The position numbers and the translations under genes are program-made. Under the pieces are notes generated by a model that worked only from the letters and a program-made list of their open reading frames with translations, searched no databases and was not told the origin of the DNA. Source: Minisyncoccota bacterium (GTDB lineage: Bacteria > Patescibacteriota > Minisyncoccia > Minisyncoccales > MHMH01). Taken from it: a stretch of DNA of 7,661 nucleotides. This document shows, piece by piece, positions 1-5,744 of this stretch. Position 1 is the stretch's first letter. Every line of letters starts with the position of its first letter. Where the stretch lies: positions 1 through 7,661 of the forward strand of contig JAQUTZ010000024.1 of NCBI GenBank assembly GCA_028694095.1, in the 5' to 3' direction.

Positions 1-104
1 TTGTCGGGATGGTACTGGTGAGCCAGCTTTCGGTAGGCTTTCTTAATGTCCTCCTGGGTGGCGTTCTTATCCACCCCGAGAATTTTATAGTAGTCTTTTG
101 CCAT
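1..104 (-). CDS. dnaJ: DnaJ co-chaperone, N-terminal part only (gene runs off the left edge)
   Basis: This is the first 34 codons of a J-domain protein, starting MAKDYYKILGVDKNATQEDI and reaching the invariant HPD motif at residues 32-34 just before the window ends. In the family, the J-domain stimulates DnaK ATP hydrolysis and hands substrate to it; HPD is the essential contact motif. The start ATG overlaps the dnaK stop by one base (TAATG), so translation is probably coupled. A purine run, AAAGAGAAG, lies just upstream and is at best a weak ribosome binding site. Position last in an hrcA-grpE-dnaK series supports full DnaJ (with G/F and zinc-finger regions) over another J-protein, but those regions lie outside the window. 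The J-domain call is very secure; the full DnaJ identity is strongly supported by context. Confidence 0.95.
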   Translation of the reverse strand, partial: MAKDYYKILGVDKNATQEDIKKAYRKLAHQYHPD

Positions 105-1984
105 TAATTCTTCTCTTTATATTCTCCCTCTTCCGGACCTTCGTTCTTCTTTTCCTCTCCGCCGGCCTGGCCCCCCTCCTGCGTTTTGTACATTTCAGAC
201 CCTATTTTCTGGATAGTCTGGGAAAGCTCCTGGGTTTTCTGCTTTATTTCCTCGACATTGTCGGTGTCTTTAACCTTCTTTAAAGCTTCTACCTTATCTT
301 CCACCTCTTTTTTAATTTCCGCTGAAACCTTATCTCCTCCGTCCCTGAGAGTTTTTTCGGTAGTGTAAATGAGATTGTCAGCCAGGTTCTTAGCTTCAAT
401 GGCCTCTTGCTTTTTCTTGTCTTCTGCAGCATGCATTTCCGCCTCCTTTCTCATTTTCTCCACCTCTTCGTTGCTCAGGCCGGTAGAGCCCTCGATCCTT
501 ATCGACTGAGACTTTCCGCTGGCTTTATCTTTAGCGGTAACGCTGAGTATGCCGTTGGCATCTATGTCAAAGGTGACTTCCACCTGGGGCACGCCCCTGG
601 GCGAAGGAGGTATTCCGTCCAAAATGAATTTGCCCAAGGTTTTGTTATCCTGAGCCATGGGACGCTCTCCCTGGAGAACGTGGACTTCTACCGACGTCTG
701 GTTGTCGGCTGCAGTAGAAAAAGTCTGCGTCTTGGAGGTCGGAACGGTGGTGTTTTTAGGGATTAAAACCGTATTGACTCCCCCCAGGGTTTCAATTCCC
801 AAAGACAAAGGAGTAACGTCCAAAAGCAAAACGTCTTTGACTTCCCCCTGGATGATTCCCGCTTCCACGGCAGCTCCTATAGCTACGACTTCGTCGGGAT
901 TGATTCCCTTGTGGGCCTCCTTTCCGAAAAGATTCTTTATCTCCTCCTGGATTTTCGGCATCCTGGTCTGGCCTCCCACTAAAACCACCTCGTCGATATT
1001 GCCGGTTTCCAGATTGGCCTCCTTGAGGGTCTGCTTAATCAAATCCAAAGACTTTGTTATGTAATCCCCGACCATATCCTCAAGCTTGGACCTGCTGAGC
1101 TTGTAGTAAAGGTGCTTGGGCCCGGCCGAGTCCGAAGTGATAAAGGGCAGATTGATTTCCGTTTCCAGGGCGGAAGACAGCTCTATCTTGGCTTTTTCGG
1201 CAGCCTCTTTGAGCCTCTGAAGGGCCAGCTGGTCTTTGGACAGATCCATTCCGTTGTCTTTTTTGAATTCTTCCACCAGCCAGTCCATTATCCTCTGGTC
1301 AAAGTCTTCCCCTCCCAAATGAGTGTCTCCTCCGGTAGCTTTCACCTCGACAGTGTCTCCGCCGACGTCCAGGACCGAAATGTCGAAAGTGCCTCCTCCG
1401 AAGTCGTAAACCACTATTCTTTGCTCGTTCTTTTTAGTTAAACCGTAAGCTAGAGCAGCGGCAGTGGGCTCGTTAATGACTCTTTTGACCTTAAACCCGG
1501 CTATCTCGCCCGCCACCTTGGTGGCCTTTCTTTGGGAATCGTCGAAATACGCAGGACAGGTTATAATAGCCTCCTCTATCTTTTCTCCCAGCCTGGCTTC
1601 AGCGTCCCTTTTCAGCTTTTGGAGAATCATTGCCGATACTTCGGCAGGACTGTACCAGCGGTCCGCCATTTTCATCTCCACTCCTCCGTCAGCTGACCTT
1701 TCCCTTATTTCAAAAGGCATAAGCTTTTTGTCCTTTTGGACCTCTTCGTCCGTGAACTTCCGGCCTATCAAGCGTTTAATAGCGTAAACCGTATTCTGGG
1801 GATTGGTTATCTGCTGCCTCCTGGCGGTAACGCCGACAAGCCGCTCGCTGGTTTTGGTAACCGAAACTACCGAAGGGGTAGTTCTAGCTCCCTCGGAATT
1901 TTCAATGATTTTTGGCTCTCCGGCTTCAATGGCCGCCATTGCGGAAAAAGTCGTACCCAAGTCGATTCCTAATATTTTTGGCAT
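104..1984 (-). CDS. dnaK: Hsp70 chaperone DnaK
   Basis: Full-length 626-residue cytoplasmic Hsp70, which binds and releases exposed hydrophobic segments of proteins in an ATP cycle with DnaJ and GrpE. Visible landmarks are the phosphate-1 loop GIDLGTT (6-12), Lys70 in AIKRLIGR, EPTAAALAYG (172-181), phosphate-2 loop DFGGGTFD (194-201) with Thr199, VGGQTRMP (336-343), the interdomain linker VLLLD (385-389) followed by TPLSLGIETLGG, and a substrate-binding beta domain to about residue 500. A helical lid follows, then a Gly/Glu/Lys-rich disordered tail ending in KEKN. The catalytic Lys70 and Thr199 have the same numbers as in E. coli DnaK, so the nucleotide-binding domain keeps the segment of about 24 residues that is deleted in many Gram-positive DnaKs. 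Residue 13 is Phe (GTTFS) where GTTNS is usual. The start is the ATG giving the normal N-terminus; no Shine-Dalgarno precedes it. The stop overlaps dnaJ by one base. Confidence 0.99.
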   Translation of the reverse strand: MPKILGIDLGTTFSAMAAIEAGEPKIIENSEGARTTPSVVSVTKTSERLVGVTARRQQITNPQNTVYAIKRLIGRKFTDEEVQKDKKLMPFEIRERSADGGVEMKMADRWYSPAEVSAMILQKLKRDAEARLGEKIEEAIITCPAYFDDSQRKATKVAGEIAGFKVKRVINEPTAAALAYGLTKKNEQRIVVYDFGGGTFDISVLDVGGDTVEVKATGGDTHLGGEDFDQRIMDWLVEEFKKDNGMDLSKDQLALQRLKEAAEKAKIELSSALETEINLPFITSDSAGPKHLYYKLSRSKLEDMVGDYITKSLDLIKQTLKEANLETGNIDEVVLVGGQTRMPKIQEEIKNLFGKEAHKGINPDEVVAIGAAVEAGIIQGEVKDVLLLDVTPLSLGIETLGGVNTVLIPKNTTVPTSKTQTFSTAADNQTSVEVHVLQGERPMAQDNKTLGKFILDGIPPSPRGVPQVEVTFDIDANGILSVTAKDKASGKSQSIRIEGSTGLSNEEVEKMRKEAEMHAAEDKKKQEAIEAKNLADNLIYTTEKTLRDGGDKVSAEIKKEVEDKVEALKKVKDTDNVEEIKQKTQELSQTIQKIGSEMYKTQEGGQAGGEEKKNEGPEEGEYKEKN

Positions 1985-2040
1985 ATGTTTGTATATTTAA
2001 TTAATTCAAAATTTTATTACTTCCCGGCGGGCTAAAAATC
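1985..2040 (-). other. AT-rich grpE-dnaK spacer, the only real gap inside the heat-shock operon
   Basis: These 56 bases separate the grpE stop from the dnaK ATG; the other junctions in the operon abut or overlap. The grpE-proximal part holds a short GC patch (CCCGCCGGG), and the 30 or so bases before dnaK are almost all A and T. There is no Shine-Dalgarno within reach of the ATG; a GGGAAG lies about 35 bases away, too far. The GC patch can only form a stem of about 3 pairs, so it is not a convincing terminator. TAAAAT and TATACA resemble -10 boxes but lack good partners. The AT-rich, presumably unstructured leader may itself promote ribosome entry on dnaK, which is inference. Confidence 0.4.
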
Positions 2041-2505
2041 CTACTTAACAATTTTAACTTTAGCGGGCCGGATGACTTTCTCTTGCAAAGTATATCCCTT
2101 TTGAAGCACTTCCTTTATCTCTCCCGATTCCCCCCCTTCAGCCTCTCCGACCACCTCGTGGAAATTGGGGTCAAATTTCTTTCCCAAGGCCTCTATTTCC
2201 TCCACACCGAAACTCTTTAACAAATCCCTGACCTGGCTTTTTATCTGGAGAAATCCCTTAAAGTACTCATCGTCCTTCTTCTCTTCGGGCATTACTTCTT
2301 CGGCTCTTTCTAAGTTGTCCAGAATGGGCAGGATTTTGCACATCAGCTCTTCTGAGGCGTATCTGACTATCTGGCCCATCCTTTCCATTTCTCCTTTTTT
2401 GTAATTGATGAGGTCGGCTTTCGCCCTTTGCCAGCCGGCCAAATATTCGTCCTTTTGCTTTTGGCACTCCTCCAGCTCTTTTTTATGTTTATTTTTTTCT
2501 TCCAT
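2041..2505 (-). CDS. grpE: GrpE nucleotide-exchange factor for DnaK
   Basis: A 154-residue cytoplasmic protein that opens the DnaK nucleotide cleft, releasing ADP and so substrate. The layout is typical: a charged N-terminal helix likely to form the long dimeric coiled coil (about 1-45, including YLAGWQRAKADLINYKK), a helical middle with LPILDNLERA (59-68), and the C-terminal beta-wing that contacts DnaK, recognisable as FDPNFHEVV (111-119) and LQKGYTLQEKVIRPAKVKI (134-152). It is somewhat shorter than many family members (about 170-200) because the poorly conserved acidic N-terminal extension is nearly absent. The ATG directly follows the hrcA TAA (TAAATG) with no Shine-Dalgarno, so initiation probably depends on ribosomes finishing hrcA. 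It ends in TAG. Confidence 0.97.
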   Translation of the reverse strand: MEEKNKHKKELEECQKQKDEYLAGWQRAKADLINYKKGEMERMGQIVRYASEELMCKILPILDNLERAEEVMPEEKKDDEYFKGFLQIKSQVRDLLKSFGVEEIEALGKKFDPNFHEVVGEAEGGESGEIKEVLQKGYTLQEKVIRPAKVKIVK

Positions 2506-3201
2506 TTAACAGTTGTTTAAAAACTTAATTACCGAATCCATAAGGGTGATATTCTTGTCGTAAGCCATTCTCTTCGGCCCGGCGATGACAAGAAAACCCT
2601 TTTCTTTTTTGGGGAAGCAGCACTGGCCGATAACCAGCCCAAAATCCCTGGTTTTGGAGAAAGGGTTCTCCCTTCCTATGTAAACCTTAATAGCGGAACC
2701 TTCTTCAAAAAGCATTTCATCAATTCCCCTTTCAAAGTCTTCCAGCATCCGGGCGAATCGCACAGCCGCATCTTTCTCTCTGAACTCGGGCTCCCTGAAA
2801 ATTTCTCCCCATCCTTCCCTCCAAAGTATCTTTTCTTCAGGTAAATACCCGAGAGCCAGGCTGGAGGAATGTTCCGCCAAAAACCTGGTCAGCTCGTGCG
2901 TGAAGCGGATGGCGTTCTCAAAACGCTCTTCCATTTCAACTTTCATTTCCCTTATTTCTCTTTCAAAAAGGCTGTCGACGAAAAAACGGTACCCCTTGTC
3001 GGTGGGAACCCTCCCGGCCGAAGTGTGGGGCTGAAAAAGATATCCCTCGTCGGTGAGCCTTTGCATCTCGTTTCGAATGGTCGCGGAAGACACGGCCAAG
3101 CCCTTCTTTTCCCTTAAAAACTGGGAGCTGACCGGCTGAGCCATTCTTACGTATTCCCTGACAACCCTGTTTAAAATTTCCGATTGCCTTTCAGTCATCA
3201 T
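2506..3201 (-). CDS. hrcA: Heat-inducible transcription repressor HrcA, internally shortened form
   Basis: Repressor of class I heat-shock genes, which binds CIRCE operators and needs GroEL/GroES to stay active in the species where this was studied. The N-terminus is a clear HrcA winged helix-turn-helix: TERQSEIL (3-10), SSATIRNEMQRL (38-49) and QPHTSAGRVPTDKGYRFFVD (57-76). The C-terminus also matches: REPEF (136-140), VYIGRENPF (173-181) and IAGPKRMAYDKNI (206-218). At 231 residues it is about 110 shorter than the usual 340. The family alignment as I recall it places the loss at about residues 118-126, where the first part of the GAF-like domain and the inserted dimerising domain would normally lie. 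There is no frameshift. The start has tandem ATGs (MM) that fit the family N-terminus; no Shine-Dalgarno is present. First gene of the operon, directly under a promoter with CIRCE, so autoregulation is expected. Confidence 0.95.
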   Translation of the reverse strand: MMTERQSEILNRVVREYVRMAQPVSSQFLREKKGLAVSSATIRNEMQRLTDEGYLFQPHTSAGRVPTDKGYRFFVDSLFEREIREMKVEMEERFENAIRFTHELTRFLAEHSSSLALGYLPEEKILWREGWGEIFREPEFREKDAAVRFARMLEDFERGIDEMLFEEGSAIKVYIGRENPFSKTRDFGLVIGQCCFPKKEKGFLVIAGPKRMAYDKNITLMDSVIKFLNNC

Positions 3202-3206
3202 GATTC

Positions 3207-3235
3207 ATTGTAAAAAGTTGGCACTCGGATGTCAA
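3207..3235 (-). promoter_or_regulatory. Sigma-70-type promoter of the hrcA-grpE-dnaK-dnaJ operon
   Basis: On the minus strand a perfect -35 box TTGACA (3235-3230) is followed, after exactly 17 bases, by a good -10 box TACAAT (3212-3207; five of six consensus bases). The -10 box is followed by GAATC and then the hrcA ATG at 3201. Starting 6-7 bases after the -10 box puts +1 on or next to that ATG, predicting a leaderless message. The -35 box lies inside the spacer of the CIRCE operator, so HrcA binding should block RNA polymerase directly. Confidence 0.85.
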
Positions 3236-3244
3236 GACTGCTAA
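3218..3244. promoter_or_regulatory. CIRCE operator (HrcA binding site)
   Basis: Plus strand reads TTGGCACTC, then nine bases (GGATGTCAA), then GACTGCTAA. The CIRCE consensus is TTAGCACTC-N9-GAGTGCTAA, so each half-site differs at one base and the nine-base spacing is exact. The two arms pair at seven of nine positions. Its place immediately upstream of hrcA, around the -35 box of the operon promoter, is what HrcA control predicts. The plus-strand end of the element is 59 bases before the corA ATG; whether it also affects corA is unknown. Confidence 0.92.
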
Positions 3245-3286
3245 CGCCCCTCGTTACTTTTCCACAGTACTTTTCCTTTTTAATTA

Positions 3287-3295
3287 TGCTAAAAT
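3287..3295 (+). promoter_or_regulatory. Candidate extended -10 promoter for corA and the glycosyltransferase operon
   Basis: TGCTAAAAT fits the extended -10 pattern TGnTATAAT with one mismatch in the hexamer. No good -35 box lies 16-18 bases upstream (the sequence there is around GTACTT), which extended -10 promoters can tolerate. The box ends eight bases before the preferred corA ATG (3304), so transcription would begin at about 3301-3304 and the message would be leaderless or nearly so. The call rests on motif and position alone. Confidence 0.55.
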
Positions 3296-3303
3296 GGAGC
3301 AAT

Positions 3304-4215
3304 ATGAGAAGAATAATCAAAGGGCCAAAAATCACCTGGGTGGATATTCAAGACCCTACCCCGGATGACGTAAACTACTTAAAGAAAAATTTCAAATTCC
3401 ATCCTTTGGTTTTGGGCGAGCTTATCCCCCCCGGCCACAGGCCCAAGGTAGAACACCACCAAAACTACCTTTTTATGGGCCTCTACTACCCTGTTTACAA
3501 CAAAGAAAAAAGGGAGACCCGCTCCAGGGAGCTGGATATTATCGTTACGAAAGACACCGTGGTCACCAGCCACTACCGCTCAATTCTTCCCTTAAAGGCG
3601 CTCTTCGACCGCTGCAATCTTTACAAAGAATCCAGGCGGATATACATGTCGGAAAACAGCGGGATTCTTCTTTTCCACATTCTCAGCGGATTCTGGAAAA
3701 ACTGCCTGACCAAGCTCATTCAGGTAGACAGAAGGCTGGACCAAGTAGAAAGGGAAATCTTCAGAGGAAAAGAAAAGGAAATGGTAAGCGAAATATCTTA
3801 CGTTAAAACGGATATTATAAACTTCTGGAGAATCCTAGAGCCCCAAGGAAACATACTGGAATCGCTGGCAACCGAGGGTACGAAATTCTTCGGGAAAAGC
3901 CTGGAGCCTTATTTTGCCGACATCCAGGGTACCTACGGCCAGGCCTGGAACAGCCTTAAAACATACAAAGAAACGGTATTGGCTCTGGAAAACACCAATC
4001 AGTCGCTGCTTTCCACCAAAACCAACGAAATCATCAGGATTCTCACCGTGTTTTCCGTGATTATCCTTCCTTTAACTCTTTTAGCCAGCCTTTGGGGCAT
4101 GAATGTTATTGTTCCTTTTATGGAATCGGCAAACGGATTCTGGATTATAATGGGCGCAATGGTGCTTATGACCGCTTTCATGTTCGCATATTTTAAAAAG
4201 AAAAAATGGCTCTAG
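3304..4215 (+). CDS. corA: CorA-family divalent cation (probably Mg2+) channel
   Basis: A 303-residue inner-membrane protein of the CorA family, whose members form pentameric channels importing Mg2+ or related divalent ions. The cytoplasmic N-terminal domain begins with the characteristic ITWVDIQDPTPDDVNYLKK and FHPLVLGEL stretch, followed by long charged helices (about 120-245). Two C-terminal membrane helices follow, the first ending in the signature GMN (Gly265-Met266-Asn267, here WGMN), the second at about 281-297, then a basic tail KKKKW. The periplasmic loop reads VIVPFMES, not the FxxMPE of the classical Mg2+ channels, so ion preference is less certain. The frame is open back to an ATG at 3229, but that lies inside CIRCE, and homology begins at the residues following 3304. 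GGAG lies 4 bases upstream of 3304, though it may precede the transcription start. Its end overlaps the next gene by 10 bases. Confidence 0.93.
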   Translation: MRRIIKGPKITWVDIQDPTPDDVNYLKKNFKFHPLVLGELIPPGHRPKVEHHQNYLFMGLYYPVYNKEKRETRSRELDIIVTKDTVVTSHYRSILPLKALFDRCNLYKESRRIYMSENSGILLFHILSGFWKNCLTKLIQVDRRLDQVEREIFRGKEKEMVSEISYVKTDIINFWRILEPQGNILESLATEGTKFFGKSLEPYFADIQGTYGQAWNSLKTYKETVLALENTNQSLLSTKTNEIIRILTVFSVIILPLTLLASLWGMNVIVPFMESANGFWIIMGAMVLMTAFMFAYFKKKKWL

Positions 4216-5744
4216 GAAGCAAAAAGGTTTTTTTAATTCTGCTGGCAATCATCGCCCTGGCAAGCTTTATGAGGTTGTGGCAGCTGGAAACGCTGCCGCC
4301 GGGAATCTATCCCGACGAGGCGATGAACGCCAACGACGCCATCACTTCTCCAGGGCATCTCTTTTACGACTCCAACAACGGAAGGGAGGGATTGTTCATG
4401 AACATAATAGCCCTGAGTTTTTCGGTTTTCGGAATCTCCGTCTGGTCTTTCAAGCTAGTTTCGGCTTTGGCAGGAATACTGGCTGTGTTGGGCATATACT
4501 TCCTTGGCAAGGAAATGTTCAAAAGGAAGGAAGCGGGACTCCTGGCGGCCTTCTTTTTGGCAACCTCTTTTTGGCATATAAACTTCTCCAGGATAGGATT
4601 CAGAGCCATACTTGTCCCTCTGGTAATGAGCTTTTCTTTTTACTTTCTCCTTAAGGGGTTCAGGACCGGAAAAATTCTCAACTTTATTGCTTCCGGGCTG
4701 ATATTCGGAGTAGGATTCCACACCTACATATCTTTCCGGCTGGCAGTTTTAATATTACCCGCTATCCTCCTCCTTTACCTCTGGACTAAGATTAAAGACA
4801 AAAGCGAGCTTAAAAAGTCATTAATAGCCTCGGCAATATTCTTGGCTTTTATATTTGTTTCAGCCTTGCCCATGGGCGTATACTTCCTCCAGAATCCCGA
4901 TGACTTTATCAGCAGGGCTACCGGAGTTTCAATATTCAGCCAGGACAATCCCGTCTTTTCTTTTATAAAAAGCGCCGGGGCGCATCTGGCGATGTTCAAC
5001 CTTTACGGGGACGGCAACTGGCGGCACAACTTCTCCCACTCTCCCCAGCTATACTGGCCGGTGGGAATACTATTTTTAATAGGCTTGTGCATTTCACTAA
5101 GGAAGCTGCTTAACCCAAAAGACAAGCAAGATTTTCTTTCCCACGCCCTGCTGCTAAGCTGGTTTTTTATAATGCTTCTCCCGGGAATTTTAACTTATGA
5201 GGGAATCCCCCACGCCCTAAGAACCATCGGCTCCATTATCCCAGCCTACCTTCTGGCCGGGTTGGGAGCCTGGAAGACCTACCTCTTCTTGAGCGGGAAA
5301 GTGAAAAGCAGAACGCTCTTTGTTTTGACCTGCTGGCTGTTTATTGCAGCTATCGGCTTTATCCAGTTCGACAAATACTTTTTTGACTGGGGACAAAAAC
5401 CGGAAGTCGAAGCCGCCTTTACCAGGGACTACACTGAAATAGGCCGCTATCTTAATTCTCTTCCCGAAGAGACCCAGAAATACGTAATAGTCAACGAACT
5501 TGGCTCTCCGCTTTACGGAATATCCATACCCGGACAGACTCCGATGTTTATAGAAAGAACGGAATACGGCAGGCTAAGATCCGACTACATCACCGCCGAA
5601 GAAATGGATAAAATAGAAATTAACGGGAATCAGGCGGTAATCGTTCCTCTTTACGATAAAGGCATAAAAGAAGAGCTGGAAAAGAGGTTTGACGAAATCA
5701 CGGTCATTAATACGGAATACTTCAAAGCGTATATAATAAAATAA
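4206..5744 (+). CDS. GT-C fold membrane glycosyltransferase (ArnT/PMT-like)
   Basis: A 512-residue polytopic protein with about 12 hydrophobic segments (first at 7-24, last near 368-386) and a soluble C-terminal domain of about 120 residues, presumably outside the membrane. The first external loop carries YPDEAMN with the acidic pair Asp37-Glu38, where GT-C enzymes such as PMT, ArnT and their relatives have their catalytic acid. Later family-like features are GFHTYISFR (170-178) and HALRTIGSIIPAYLL (336-350). Such enzymes transfer a sugar from a polyprenyl-phosphate carrier to a protein, lipid or glycan on the outer face; donor and acceptor here are unknown. The start overlaps corA by 10 bases and has only an A-rich stretch before it, so expression probably depends on read-through and reinitiation from corA. 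It overlaps the next gene by one base. Class assignment is firm, exact function is not. Confidence 0.85.
   Translation: MALGSKKVFLILLAIIALASFMRLWQLETLPPGIYPDEAMNANDAITSPGHLFYDSNNGREGLFMNIIALSFSVFGISVWSFKLVSALAGILAVLGIYFLGKEMFKRKEAGLLAAFFLATSFWHINFSRIGFRAILVPLVMSFSFYFLLKGFRTGKILNFIASGLIFGVGFHTYISFRLAVLILPAILLLYLWTKIKDKSELKKSLIASAIFLAFIFVSALPMGVYFLQNPDDFISRATGVSIFSQDNPVFSFIKSAGAHLAMFNLYGDGNWRHNFSHSPQLYWPVGILFLIGLCISLRKLLNPKDKQDFLSHALLLSWFFIMLLPGILTYEGIPHALRTIGSIIPAYLLAGLGAWKTYLFLSGKVKSRTLFVLTCWLFIAAIGFIQFDKYFFDWGQKPEVEAAFTRDYTEIGRYLNSLPEETQKYVIVNELGSPLYGISIPGQTPMFIERTEYGRLRSDYITAEEMDKIEINGNQAVIVPLYDKGIKEELEKRFDEITVINTEYFKAYIIK

Noticed and set aside
407..1064. Open frames of 119 and 135 codons on the plus strand within dnaK
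   Set aside because: They lie antisense to a fully conserved dnaK reading frame, resemble no family I know, and are explained by the codon use of the real gene.
2021..2040. GC patch CCCGGCGGG next to A/T runs, as a possible terminator after grpE
   Set aside because: The palindrome is too short: it leaves a one-base loop, or three pairs with a three-base loop. A terminator here would also cut off dnaK from its operon.
3229..3303. Longer corA start at the ATG at 3229, adding 25 residues
   Set aside because: The extra ATG and following codons lie in the CIRCE operator and in the corA promoter region, have no ribosome binding site, and extend beyond where CorA similarity begins.
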